This document shows positions 54,462-64,000 of a stretch of DNA of 64,000 nucleotides, piece after piece. Source of the DNA: Hydrogenophaga crassostreae (lineage in GTDB: Bacteria; Pseudomonadota; Gammaproteobacteria; Burkholderiales; Burkholderiaceae_C); the NCBI RefSeq assembly GCF_001761385.1, contig NZ_CP017476.1, forward strand, positions 981,501 through 1,045,500. Direction: 5' to 3'. Every line of letters starts with the position of its first letter. Position 1 is the stretch's first letter. Below the pieces are notes generated by a model. The model made no database searches and was not told where the DNA came from. It worked only from the letters and a program-made list of their open reading frames with translations. Position numbers and translations under genes: made by a program.

Positions 54462-54773
54462 ATGTACGCGGTCATAAAAACCGGTGGCAAACAGTATCGT
54501 GTTGCTGCCGGCGAAAAAATTAAAGTAGAACAGATTGCTGCGGATGTGGGCCAAGAGATCGTGTTTGACCAGGTTCTGGCAGTCGGCAACGGCAGCGAGA
54601 TCAAGGTAGGCACTCCCTTGGTTTCCGGCGCAACGGTCACAGTCACGGTTCTGGCACACGGCAGGCACGAAAAGGTCACCATCTTCAAGATGCGCCGTCG
54701 CAAGCACTACCAAAAGCGCCAAGGCCATCGTCAGAATTTCACCGAACTGCAGGTTGCGTCGATCGCAGGCTGA
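54462..54773 (+). CDS. rplU: 50S ribosomal protein L21
   Basis: A 103-residue ribosomal protein. MYAVIKTGGKQYRVAAGEKI and FKMRRRKHYQKRQGHRQNFT are diagnostic. An AAGAGG site precedes the ATG at 54462. rpmA follows after 15 bp. Confidence 0.98.
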   Translation: MYAVIKTGGKQYRVAAGEKIKVEQIAADVGQEIVFDQVLAVGNGSEIKVGTPLVSGATVTVTVLAHGRHEKVTIFKMRRRKHYQKRQGHRQNFTELQVASIAG

Positions 54774-54788
54774 GAGGAGTAAGAGAAA

Positions 54789-55046
54789 ATGGCACAGAAA
54801 AAAGGCGGCGGCTCAACGCGAAACGGGCGCGATTCCAAGCCCAAGATGCTCGGCGTTAAAAAATTTGGTGGTGAACTGGTTAGCGCCGGTGCCATCATTG
54901 TTCGCCAGCGCGGCACCCGATTCCATCCCGGCGACAACGTCGGTATTGGTAAGGACCACACCCTGTTTGCAACGGCCGAAGGCCATGTAAGCTTCGCCAT
55001 CAAGGGCGCACTGAACCGCCACGTGGTCAGCATCACACCCGCCTAA
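54789..55046 (+). CDS. rpmA: 50S ribosomal protein L27
   Basis: An 85-residue ribosomal protein. AQKKGGGSTRNGRDS and IVRQRGTRFHPGDNVGIGKD are diagnostic, and the N-terminus that reaches the peptidyl transferase centre is normal, with no cleaved extension. Followed by a terminator that separates it from obgE. Confidence 0.98.
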   Translation: MAQKKGGGSTRNGRDSKPKMLGVKKFGGELVSAGAIIVRQRGTRFHPGDNVGIGKDHTLFATAEGHVSFAIKGALNRHVVSITPA

Positions 55047-55118
55047 GGTGTTGATGGGCCCTCAGCGGTGAGCGCAAGCTTGCATGCTGTCGGGCTGCCA
55101 TTGTGAGCAAATCAGTGA

Positions 55119-55146
55119 AAAAGGGCCCGCAATAGCGGGCCTTTTT
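55119..55146 (+). terminator. terminator between rpmA and obgE
   Basis: GGCCCGC (55124-55130), loop AATA, GCGGGCC (55135-55141), followed by TTTTT. A-run to the left lets it act on both strands. Only 29 bp before obgE, so obgE either has readthrough or its own promoter. Confidence 0.8.
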
Positions 55147-55175
55147 GTGTTGGGTCATCCAGGAAAGCGTAAGTC

Positions 55176-56255
55176 ATGAAATTTGTAGACGAAGCCACCA
55201 TCGATGTCGCTGCTGGCGATGGGGGCAATGGCTGCGCCTCCTTCCGGCACGAGAAGTACAAAGAATTTGGAGGACCCGATGGCGGCGACGGTGGCCGGGG
55301 CGGGCACTTGCTCGCCATTGCCGATGCGAGCCTGAACACCTTGGTCGATTTCCGTTTCACCCGTCGATTTGAAGCGCACCGGGGTGAGCACGGCAAGGGC
55401 TCCGATATGTTCGGCATCAAGGGTGATGACATCGTGCTGAAGATGCCTGTGGGCACCATCATTGCCGACGCTGAAACGGGTGAGGTGCTGCATGAGTTGC
55501 TGGTGCCTGGGGAGCAAATCACGTTGGCCAAAGGTGGCGACGGTGGTTTTGGCAACATGCACTACAAGAGCTCCACCAACCGCTCGCCCCGCCAGAAAAC
55601 ACCGGGCTGGGCTGGCGAACGGCGCACACTCAAGCTGGAACTCAAGGTCTTGGCCGACGTGGGTTTGCTGGGCATGCCCAATGCTGGGAAGTCCACCTTG
55701 ATTGCCGCGATTTCCAATGCGCGCCCCAAAATTGCTGATTACCCTTTTACAACGCTACATCCGAATTTGGGTGTGGTACGCGTGGCGCCAGAAAAGAGTT
55801 TTGTGGTCGCGGACGTGCCGGGATTGATCGAGGGAGCCTCTGAAGGTGCGGGGCTAGGCCATCAGTTCTTGCGGCATTTGCAACGCACGCGCGTGCTGTT
55901 GCATCTGGTGGACGTTGCACCGTTTGACGACACGGTAGATCCGGTCGCTCAAGCCAAAGCCATTGCCGCTGAGCTCAAGAAATTCGACCAGAAGCTCTAC
56001 GACAAGCCACGCTGGTTGGTGCTCAACAAACTCGACATGGTGCCGGCCGACGAGCGCGAAGCGCTGACCAAAGACATTGTCAAGCGCCTCAAGTTCAAAG
56101 GCCCTGTGTTTGAAATTTCTGCGTTGACCCGCGAGGGCTGTGAGCGGTTGATCCAATCGGTGTACGAATACCTTGCCAAGGAATTCCGTTCACACTTGCC
56201 AGATGAGAACCCCGATCCACGCTTCGTGGACGAAGCCGATCCCCGCGGCATCTGA
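55176..56255 (+). CDS. obgE: GTPase ObgE
   Basis: A 359-residue ribosome-associated GTPase. The glycine-rich Obg domain (about 1-158) is followed by the G domain: G1 GMPNAGKSTL, G2 region DYPFTTLHPN, G3 DVPGLIEGASEG, G4 NKLD, G5 ISALTREG. A short acidic C-terminus ends the protein. The rplU-rpmA-obgE-proB order is conserved. Confidence 0.97.
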   Translation: MKFVDEATIDVAAGDGGNGCASFRHEKYKEFGGPDGGDGGRGGHLLAIADASLNTLVDFRFTRRFEAHRGEHGKGSDMFGIKGDDIVLKMPVGTIIADAETGEVLHELLVPGEQITLAKGGDGGFGNMHYKSSTNRSPRQKTPGWAGERRTLKLELKVLADVGLLGMPNAGKSTLIAAISNARPKIADYPFTTLHPNLGVVRVAPEKSFVVADVPGLIEGASEGAGLGHQFLRHLQRTRVLLHLVDVAPFDDTVDPVAQAKAIAAELKKFDQKLYDKPRWLVLNKLDMVPADEREALTKDIVKRLKFKGPVFEISALTREGCERLIQSVYEYLAKEFRSHLPDENPDPRFVDEADPRGI

Positions 56256-56296
56256 CCTGCGCCCTGTCTGTTAAACCCTATTTGTCATTGCCCCTC

Positions 56297-57460
56297 ATGA
56301 GCGATGTTGTTACCGATGCGAGTTTGATCTCGTCTTTTGAGGGGCCGTTGAAAAAGGCCCGCCGCATCGTCGTCAAGGTGGGCTCCAGCCTGGTCACCAA
56401 CGAAGGGCGAGGCCTCGACGAGCAAGCCATTGGACAGTGGAGCCAGGAGCTTGCAGCGCTGGTTAAGGAGGGGCGTGAGCTGATCATGGTCAGCAGTGGT
56501 GCGATTGCAGAGGGCATGAAACGCCTGGGTTGGGTGGTGAGGCCCAAAGAGGTCAATGAGCTGCAAGCCGCGGCCGCTGTGGGCCAGATGGGACTGGTTC
56601 AGATGTACGAGCGCAAGCTCCGCGAGTGTGGTGTACGCAGTGCGCAAGTGTTGCTCACCCATGCCGATCTGTCGGATCGCGAGCGGTACCTTAATGCGCG
56701 ATCCACCTTGCTCACGCTGTTGAAGTTGGGCGTGGTGCCTGTGATCAACGAAAACGACACGGTGGTCAACGACGAAATCAAGTTTGGCGACAACGACACC
56801 TTGGGTGCGCTGGTTGCGAACCTGGTTGAGGCTGATGCGTTGGTTATCCTGACCGATCAAAAAGGCCTCTTCACAGCGGACCCACGCCGCAATCCATCCG
56901 CACAATTCGTGCATCAGGCGCGTGCCGGCGATCCGCAGTTGGAGGTGATGGCCGGGGGTGCCGGTTCGGGCATCGGCACCGGCGGCATGATTACAAAAAT
57001 TCTGGCAGCCAAGCGGGCGGCAGGCTCAGGAGCCTCGACGGTGATCGCCTGGGGACAGGAGCCTAACGTATTGCAGCGTCTGTGTCAGGGCGAGCCCATC
57101 GGTACCTGTTTGATGGCCAATACGGGCAAGAGCCAGGCACGAAAGCGCTGGATGGCCGATCATCTGAAGTTGCTGGGAGCTGTGGTGGTTGATGACGGCG
57201 CTGTCGGCAAATTGGTGGGTGAGGGCAAAAGCTTGTTGCCCATTGGCATGACCTCGGTGGTGGGCGATTTTTCGCGTGGCGATGTGATCGCTGTGCGCAG
57301 TGCCGAAGGGCGCGAAGTGGCCCGGGGACTGGCCAACTATGCGAGTTCGGAAGCGCGTTTGTTGTGTCGCAAATCGTCTGTCGAGTTCGAGCGCCTGCTG
57401 GGCTATGTGGCGGAGCACGAGATGATTCACCGCGACAACCTGGTGTTGACGCGCGCCTGA
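56297..57460 (+). CDS. proB: glutamate 5-kinase
   Basis: A 387-residue enzyme, first step of proline synthesis. The kinase domain (about 1-270) starts IVVKVGSSLVTN and includes SSGAIAEGMKRL, FGDNDTLGALVANL and GTGGMITKILAAKRA; a C-terminal PUA domain (about 285-375) follows. The ATG at 56297 is preferred over a TTG at 56282. proA is not adjacent. Confidence 0.96.
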   Translation: MSDVVTDASLISSFEGPLKKARRIVVKVGSSLVTNEGRGLDEQAIGQWSQELAALVKEGRELIMVSSGAIAEGMKRLGWVVRPKEVNELQAAAAVGQMGLVQMYERKLRECGVRSAQVLLTHADLSDRERYLNARSTLLTLLKLGVVPVINENDTVVNDEIKFGDNDTLGALVANLVEADALVILTDQKGLFTADPRRNPSAQFVHQARAGDPQLEVMAGGAGSGIGTGGMITKILAAKRAAGSGASTVIAWGQEPNVLQRLCQGEPIGTCLMANTGKSQARKRWMADHLKLLGAVVVDDGAVGKLVGEGKSLLPIGMTSVVGDFSRGDVIAVRSAEGREVARGLANYASSEARLLCRKSSVEFERLLGYVAEHEMIHRDNLVLTRA

Positions 57461-57496
57461 CAGGCCTTCCATTTCAGGGCGGCGCTGTCGGTACGG

Positions 57497-58144
57497 CTAT
57501 TTGCCTTCGCTGGCTCGCAAATCACTTTGAGGGTCAGGATCGAAGCTGGCGCCAGGTGGCAGTTCCATACCCGGTGGGCCGCCTTGAATGATGGGCCGTT
57601 CAAAATCCGCGGCCTCGCAAGCGACCCTGTGGCGAGCGACGTTGCCACGCAAAAAGCGGTTGCGGTAGTCTCCGCGTGGAAGGTAGCGGGCCAACTCGGT
57701 CAGAGCCATTTCATAGACGCCACGTTTGAACTCCACCACCACGTCCAGCGGCACCCAGTAGTCATGCCATCGCCAAGCGTCAAATTCCGGGTGACTGGTG
57801 GCACGCAGATTCAGATTCCAGTCATGTGCGACCAAGCGCAACAGGTACCAGATTTGTTTCTGGCCTTTGTAGTGGCCGCGTGCGTCGCGCCGAATGAAAC
57901 GGTCGGGCACTTCATAGCGAAGCCAATCGCGCGTTCGAGCGACGATGTCCACGTGTTCGGGCATCAAGCCCACTTCTTCGTGCAACTCGCGGAACATGGC
58001 CTGTTCCGGCGTTTCACCTCTGTCGATGCCACCCTGCGGGAATTGCCAGGAATGGGAACGGATGCGTTTGCCCCAAAATACCTGGTTTTTCTGGTTGAGC
58101 AGAATGATGCCGACATTGGGCCTGAAGCCTTCTCTGTCAAGCAT
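57497..58144 (-). CDS. rppH: RNA pyrophosphohydrolase RppH
   Basis: A 215-residue Nudix enzyme that removes pyrophosphate from mRNA 5' ends to start decay. The Nudix box is GGIDRGETPEQAMFRELHEE followed by VGL; REGFRPNVGIILLN and SWQFPQGG are RppH marks. A C-terminal extension of about 50 residues goes beyond the E. coli enzyme, as in other betaproteobacteria. It converges on proB and is divergent from proS. Confidence 0.95.
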   Translation of the reverse strand: MLDREGFRPNVGIILLNQKNQVFWGKRIRSHSWQFPQGGIDRGETPEQAMFRELHEEVGLMPEHVDIVARTRDWLRYEVPDRFIRRDARGHYKGQKQIWYLLRLVAHDWNLNLRATSHPEFDAWRWHDYWVPLDVVVEFKRGVYEMALTELARYLPRGDYRNRFLRGNVARHRVACEAADFERPIIQGGPPGMELPPGASFDPDPQSDLRASEGK

Positions 58145-58331
58145 AATCAATCCCAATTTTTTAAACTGTGTGGATTATGCATCGGCCCTCGCGGCTTGCG
58201 AAGCGTTTCTCTCTCTGAAGACCGCTTTTGCAGGGGTAAATCCCAATGGTCGATACCGTCTTGGCATCGAACCCAGCGTTTAAAACTCCCATGTTGACTA
58301 TTCATTGCCGTTTGCGCGGCCGCTTTGCCCT

Positions 58332-60073
<1,742 letters not shown>

Positions 60074-60077
<4 letters not shown>

Positions 60078-60730
60078 GAGAGTCTCAGGGATTCGCGCTC
60101 TCCAGACGTGACTGCCTTGGTTGGGCCGGCGCAGCGGTGGCGGGGGCTTCCGGCGCTGCAGTTTGGGTGATGCCCGGTACGGCACGGGCAGGTCAGGTGG
60201 AAGAGCCGCTGGCAGATTCGGTGCGCTCGGCCTTGAGCGGAGCGATAGCCAACAAAGCCCCACCTGAGCCCGAATTCGAAAGCATGGAAAAACGCCTGGC
60301 GCATTTGCGCTGGCTGGGCGCCATGAGCGACCGGCTCAGGCGGCGCAAACCCGATTTCCAGACCCGCATTGAATTTCTTCAAACCGTCTGGTATGAGAGC
60401 AAGCGGGCTGGCCTGGACACCACCATGGTGATGGGCCTGATCCAGGTGGAAAGTGCGTTCCGAAAGTTTGCCATCTCTTCCGTGGGCGCGCGAGGCTACA
60501 TGCAGATCATGCCGTTCTGGTCACGCCTGATCGGCGACGGCGATGCCGGCAAACTGTTCAATATGCAAACCAACTTGCGCTTTGGTTGTGTGATCCTGCG
60601 TCACTACCTGGAAACGGAACGCGGCAATACCTTCATGGCGCTGGGCCGGTACAACGGCAGCCGGGGGCGCGATACCTACCCCAATGCTGTATCCAGGGCA
60701 GCGAAGAATTGGGTGCATCCCGACGCTTGA
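60074..60730 (+). CDS. SLT-domain lytic transglycosylase
   Basis: A 218-residue periplasmic muramidase-like enzyme. The N-terminus LSRRDCLGWAGAAVAGASGA is a probable twin-arginine signal ending near GTARAGQ. The SLT domain has the catalytic Glu in GLIQVESAFRKFA, followed by GARGYMQIMPFW and ALGRYNGSRGRDTYP. It is translationally coupled to proS, a conserved pairing in betaproteobacteria. No membrane anchor or LysM. Confidence 0.92.
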
Positions 60731-60807
60731 AGTCCGGCTCTCAGGTCAATCGCTCCCTCTTTTAGATCGCCCCAAATGAGCCTCATTCTCTCTGGGTCGT
60801 CCTCTAC

Positions 60808-61011
60808 TTGGTGAGCACCGTTTTAGGCTGGTGGATTGTTTGTGGTGGCGCAGCCTCTCGCCTGGAAGGCTGGCCATCATGGCTCGTCATCGGCTGGGAG
60901 CATCCATGGACTGCTGAGCAAATTGCGTTCCACTTCCTGATGTGTTGGCTTGGACAAACATTGTGGTTCGTCGAAGGACTGTTTGTTCCTGAAGCAAGAC
61001 TGTTCTTTTGA
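60808..61011 (+). CDS. possible small membrane protein, uncharacterised
   Basis: A frame of 67 codons from TTG 60808 (or GTG 60811) in the 340-bp gap between the transglycosylase and AAA ATPase genes. It encodes an N-terminal hydrophobic segment (VSTVLGWWIVCGGAA) and a second one (FHFLMCWLGQTLWFVEGLF). The frame stays open upstream to a stop at 60763, adding plausible membrane residues but no ATG. No family is recognised. It could be a true small protein or a decayed one; the rest of the gap shows nothing. Confidence 0.3.
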   Translation: MVSTVLGWWIVCGGAASRLEGWPSWLVIGWEHPWTAEQIAFHFLMCWLGQTLWFVEGLFVPEARLFF

Positions 61012-61070
61012 CGGTGCTGATGGTGAAGCAGGTGTCGTGAGCCAGCTTTTTTTGCGCCAATTGCTCTCCG

Positions 61071-62075
61071 CTACTGCAAAAAACCCATCCGCGACTTCCC
61101 GCCGCCCACCTTGGGCAAATCCCCCGGCTCCATCTCATAGCGGTTGGCCAACCGCGCATTGCCAAACGCGGTCACCAGCGCGCGGCGCATTTCCCTTGGG
61201 GCTTGGGTGGCCAGCAGGTCGAGCACATCGTCGCGGGGTTCCTGCTCAAACCGTTGACCCCAGTCGTGTTCGTTGCGGATGCCTCGGTACAGGTGGGCGG
61301 CAATTTTCCGGGCTGCTTCGGGGGAGGGCGGTGCGATTTCGAACACGTTCATGCGGTTCAGAATCGGGTCGGGGATGGCGCTTTCGCGGTTGGCGGTGGT
61401 GATCCATATGACCTGGCTGGCATCGATGGCCACGTCGGCGAATTCGTCCACGAAGCTTTGCGCGGTATCGTGCTCAAGCAGGCTGTAGAGCGCACCCAGC
61501 GGGTCGTATTGGGCGTCGGCAGCCGCTTTGTCGATCTCGTCGACCACGATGACGGGGTTGGCGTATTGCCCTTCCACCAGCGATTCAAACACCCGGCCAG
61601 GCTTGGAGCCCTTCCATTGAGAAGACGAGCCTGAGAGCAACCAGCCAGCGGTCATGGAGCTCATGGGCACCAGGCTCATGCTGGTGCCGAGCAGATCGGC
61701 GATCTGACGGGCGAAGTGTGTCTTGCCCACGCCGGGCGGACCGAGCAGCAGGATGGGGGTGACTTCCAGACTGTCTCGGCTGTCCTGGCTCAGCGCCACA
61801 TGGCGCTTCACATCGTCGAGCACGTCTCCAAAATTGGGCAGCAGATCGTACAGTGGCTCCATATCGGGCACGCCAGAAGGTTTGACCGCAAAGCGCTCAG
61901 GGCCGCGTTCGATCATGCGCTGATACATGGTGATCAAGGTCTCATGTTCGCGCTCGCCACCCTTGGCCTGCAATTGATGGAGCTTGCGCTCCACGTCGTC
62001 GGCGTTGAACACGTTGCGCATCTGGGCGATGGGCAAGCCCTTGTGGGTGGAAGCGACCAGGCTGTGTGAGCTCAT
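61071..62075 (-). CDS. Lon-like AAA ATPase lacking a protease domain
   Basis: A 334-residue protein. Walker A is LLGPPGVGKTHFARQ, Walker B is VIVVDEIDKAA, sensor-1 is WITTANRESAIP, and the C-terminal helical lid ends APREMRRALVTAFGNARLA. The arrangement is that of the Lon ATPase module, but there is no Lon substrate domain or Ser-Lys protease. GGAGA before the ATG at 62075 sets the start. It lies downstream of the grxD terminator on the same strand. Its role is unknown; a chaperone or remodelling factor is possible. Confidence 0.85.
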   Translation of the reverse strand: MSSHSLVASTHKGLPIAQMRNVFNADDVERKLHQLQAKGGEREHETLITMYQRMIERGPERFAVKPSGVPDMEPLYDLLPNFGDVLDDVKRHVALSQDSRDSLEVTPILLLGPPGVGKTHFARQIADLLGTSMSLVPMSSMTAGWLLSGSSSQWKGSKPGRVFESLVEGQYANPVIVVDEIDKAAADAQYDPLGALYSLLEHDTAQSFVDEFADVAIDASQVIWITTANRESAIPDPILNRMNVFEIAPPSPEAARKIAAHLYRGIRNEHDWGQRFEQEPRDDVLDLLATQAPREMRRALVTAFGNARLANRYEMEPGDLPKVGGGKSRMGFLQ

Positions 62076-62192
62076 GCGGTTCTCCATTGTGTTGTGCGAC
62101 AACTTGATTCAAGCACAAGTCATGCCTGGCTTCAACGCGAAAAAAACCCAGAAAAGGAGCACCTTTCCACGTTATGCCGAATTCAGAAATGC

Positions 62193-62215
62193 AAAAACCG
62201 CCCGGAGGCGGTTTT
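62193..62215 (-). terminator. terminator after grxD
   Basis: AAAACCGCC (62194-62202), loop CGGA, GGCGGTTTT (62207-62215). On the minus strand it ends in TTTTT, closing the prfA-prmC-grxD transcript 24 bp after grxD. Confidence 0.8.
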
Positions 62216-62239
62216 CATCGTGGGGCAACTGACGACCGA

Positions 62240-62563
62240 TCAGGCTTGGCCGCTGATCACTTGTTGCAGCTCACCGGATTCGTACATCTCCATCATGATG
62301 TCCGAGCCGCCGATGAACTCACCCTTGACGTAGAGCTGGGGAATCGTGGGCCAGTTGCTGAATGCCTTGATGCCCTGGCGAATGCCTTCGTCTTCCAGTA
62401 CGTTCACGGTTTTCACGGTTTTGGGATCAACGCCGCATGCCTTGATGATCTGGATCGCGCGGCCGGAAAAGCCGCACATGGGGAAACTGGCGTTGCCCTT
62501 CATGAAGAGCACGATGTCGTTGGATTTGACCAGTTGGTCGAGTTGGGCTTGCACGTCGCTCAT
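62240..62563 (-). CDS. grxD: monothiol glutaredoxin Grx4
   Basis: A 107-residue CGFS-type glutaredoxin. The cluster-binding motif is FPMCGFS, followed by WPTIPQLYVKGEFIGGSDI. Such proteins carry 2Fe-2S clusters and pair with BolA proteins; a BolA gene lies at 20076-20312. The ATG at 62563 is the family start. The order prfA-prmC-grxD is conserved in betaproteobacteria. Confidence 0.96.
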   Translation of the reverse strand: MSDVQAQLDQLVKSNDIVLFMKGNASFPMCGFSGRAIQIIKACGVDPKTVKTVNVLEDEGIRQGIKAFSNWPTIPQLYVKGEFIGGSDIMMEMYESGELQQVISGQA

Positions 62564-62610
62564 GGCGGGCTCCTGAAACAGTAGGGTTTGTGAACCGGAA
62601 AGATGCTCAA

Positions 62611-63444
62611 TTATCGCCGTTTGGGCCACTGGCCACCGCTGCAGCGTTGAATGCCTGCAAGGTCGGTGCGGCTGCTCACTTGCTCGAATCCCCGCATTGA
62701 GAGCAGGTCGCGCACCGCCTGGGCCTGATCGTGGCCATGCTCCAGCAGCAGCCAGCCGCCGGGCTCCAGCGATTCGGGAGCCATGGCGATCAGGGCGCGA
62801 ATGTCGTCCAGGCCATCGACGCCGGCTGTGAGTGCGGTGACAGGTTCGTGGGTCAGGGCGGGCAAGTGGTGGTCGCCTTCAGCAATGTAGGGCGGGTTGC
62901 TGGCGATCACGTGGAAGTGCTCGCCTTTCACGGCATGCAGCCATGAGCCATGTTTAAAGGTGACTGCGAGGCCAAGGCGCGCGGCGTTGCCGCTGGCCAC
63001 GGTCAGAGCACCGTCACTGGTGTCGGTGGCGGTGACTTGTGTTGCCGGTTGCTGGTTTTTGACTGCCAGCGCGATGGCGCCGCTGCCTGTGCCCATATCG
63101 AGGAAGCTTGGCTGATCGGTGAACCGAGCCAGGAGATCCAATGACCATTCCACCAGCGCTTCTGTGTCAGGCCTGGGTACAAGCACCCTTGCATCGACTT
63201 TCAAGACCAAACCAAAAAAGGCTTTTTCACCATGGATGTACGCTAGCGGCTCACCAGTGAGGCGGCGCTGGGTCATCGTTTCCAGCCGCAATCCGGCCTC
63301 CGGCGTGAGCGGGTCTTGGTCGTGGCGCAGCAACCATGCGCGGTCGTTGGGGTCTTGATCCAGAGCGAGCAGGAGCAACATCTGCGCATCCAGCCGTTCC
63401 AGGCCGCACGCCTGGGTCTTGAGCAGGGCGTCTTTCAACGTCAT
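62611..63444 (-). CDS. prmC: peptide chain release factor N5-glutamine methyltransferase
   Basis: A 277-residue SAM-dependent enzyme that methylates the GGQ glutamine of RF1 and RF2. The SAM-binding motif is FLDMGTGSGAIALAV, and the glutamine-binding motif is NPPYIAEGD. It lies downstream of its substrate gene prfA. The start at 63444 is chosen over the open extension upstream, which would run into prfA. Confidence 0.96.
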   Translation of the reverse strand: MTLKDALLKTQACGLERLDAQMLLLLALDQDPNDRAWLLRHDQDPLTPEAGLRLETMTQRRLTGEPLAYIHGEKAFFGLVLKVDARVLVPRPDTEALVEWSLDLLARFTDQPSFLDMGTGSGAIALAVKNQQPATQVTATDTSDGALTVASGNAARLGLAVTFKHGSWLHAVKGEHFHVIASNPPYIAEGDHHLPALTHEPVTALTAGVDGLDDIRALIAMAPESLEPGGWLLLEHGHDQAQAVRDLLSMRGFEQVSSRTDLAGIQRCSGGQWPKRR

Positions 63445-63550
63445 AGGGCGCCTGCGAACGAGGGCGCCCGTGGAACCGGCTTCGCCGGGCCATTGGTCGC
63501 GTCCTCCATCCTCCAGGTGAGGGGGGTGGACGCAAAGCGGCGCAGGGGGG

Positions 63551-64000
63551 TCATATTTTCCCTTCCAGCTCGGCCAGCAACTCGGCACCGCGCTCAACCT
63601 GCAAGGCATGGATCACATCGCCCAGATCGCCTTCCATCACGGCCAGCAGTTTGTAGATCGTGAGGTTGATGCGGTGGTCGGTGAGACGGCCCTGGGGGAA
63701 GTTGTAGGTGCGGATGCGGTCGCTGCGGTCGCCGCTGCCGATCAGGCCTTTGCGGGTGGCAGCTTCTTTCGCCGCGCGCGCGCTTCGGTCTTTTTCCTGC
63801 AGGCGCGCGGTGAGCACTTGCAGCGCCTTGGCCTTGTTGCTGTGCTGGCTGCGGCCATCCTGACATTCAGCGGTGATGCCGGTGGGCAGGTGCGTCACGC
63901 GCACGGCCGAATCGGTCTTGTTGATGTGTTGCCCGCCGGCGCCGCTGGCGCGGTAGGTGTCGATGCGCAGTTCGCTGGGGTTGAGTTGCACCGCCTGGGC
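63551..64000 (-). CDS. prfA: peptide chain release factor 1, 5' part beyond window
   Basis: Only the C-terminal part of about 150 residues is inside the window. SGAGGQHINKTDSAVR contains the GGQ motif that triggers peptide release; IRTYNFPQGRLTDHRINL is RF1-like. The stop-codon-recognition PxT region lies beyond the edge, but the tail (no RF2 features, adjacent prmC) supports RF1. It is followed by prmC after 106 bp. Confidence 0.93.
   Translation of the reverse strand, partial: AQAVQLNPSELRIDTYRASGAGGQHINKTDSAVRVTHLPTGITAECQDGRSQHSNKAKALQVLTARLQEKDRSARAAKEAATRKGLIGSGDRSDRIRTYNFPQGRLTDHRINLTIYKLLAVMEGDLGDVIHALQVERGAELLAELEGKI

Overview
The window is ordinary chromosome from a high-GC betaproteobacterium. 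It most resembles Burkholderiales of the family Comamonadaceae. Evidence is the gene order mlaFEDACB / ABC exporter / bolA / murA / his / tatABC / petABC / sspAB, the block argJ / DUF815 / mutT / yacG / zapD / coaE / pilDCB, the run ispB / rplU / rpmA / obgE / proB, and grxD / prmC / prfA. Nearly all genes are housekeeping; there is no prophage, CRISPR array or large island. The placement rests on recognised gene order and protein families, not on a database search.

Layout. 1-109: start of an ArsC-type arsenate reductase running off the left edge. 243-3755: aroB, dgt and an MFS transporter, overlapping or abutting. 3887-5845: a divergent NmrA-like oxidoreductase / AraC regulator pair around a perfect 12-bp palindrome. 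5945-7735: a threonine/serine dehydratase and a REP-associated tyrosine transposase (RayT) flanked by GGGGTCAGACCCC-type repeats, which stop just before the gltB promoter. 7828-14067: gltBD (glutamate synthase). 14248-21738: an envelope block (Mla phospholipid transport with mlaA inside it, an ABC-2 exporter, BolA, murA). 21743-29240: the histidine pathway, hisGDCBHAF and hisIE, split by a lapA-like gene on the opposite strand. 29263-31742: a small membrane protein, a HIT protein and tatABC. 31949-33102: a DegS/DegQ-like protease on the minus strand. 33274-35859: DUF3149 protein, Nif3-like protein, pdxA, mscL. 36143-40316: petABC (cytochrome bc1) and sspAB, then tRNA-Thr(UGU). 40461-44824: dciA-like gene, M23 peptidase and secA with a structured leader. 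44897-47488: argJ, DUF815 ATPase, mutT. 47505-52962 (minus): yacG, zapD, coaE and type IV pilus genes pilDCB. 53257-60730: ispB, rplU-rpmA, obgE, proB, rppH, proS and a lytic transglycosylase. 61071-64000 (minus): a Lon-like AAA ATPase without protease domain, grxD, prmC and the 3' part of prfA.

The genes join in several ways. The Rieske protein PetA carries a twin-arginine signal and needs the TatABC translocase encoded 5 kb upstream; the lytic transglycosylase and MlaC also begin with twin arginines. Mla, MurA, the M23 peptidase and the lytic transglycosylase all concern the envelope. SspB carries a ClpX-docking tail.

The most notable anomalies are two reading frames interrupted in poly-G tracts: tatA (seven G at 30296-30302) and the periplasmic protease gene (six G on the minus strand at 32348-32353). 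Both are repaired by one extra G or by a -1 ribosomal slip, and both tracts fit a -1 slippery heptamer. Homopolymer undercalling is the simplest explanation, but real tract-length variation or frameshifting cannot be excluded from the sequence. I saw no convincing undescribed multi-gene system here.
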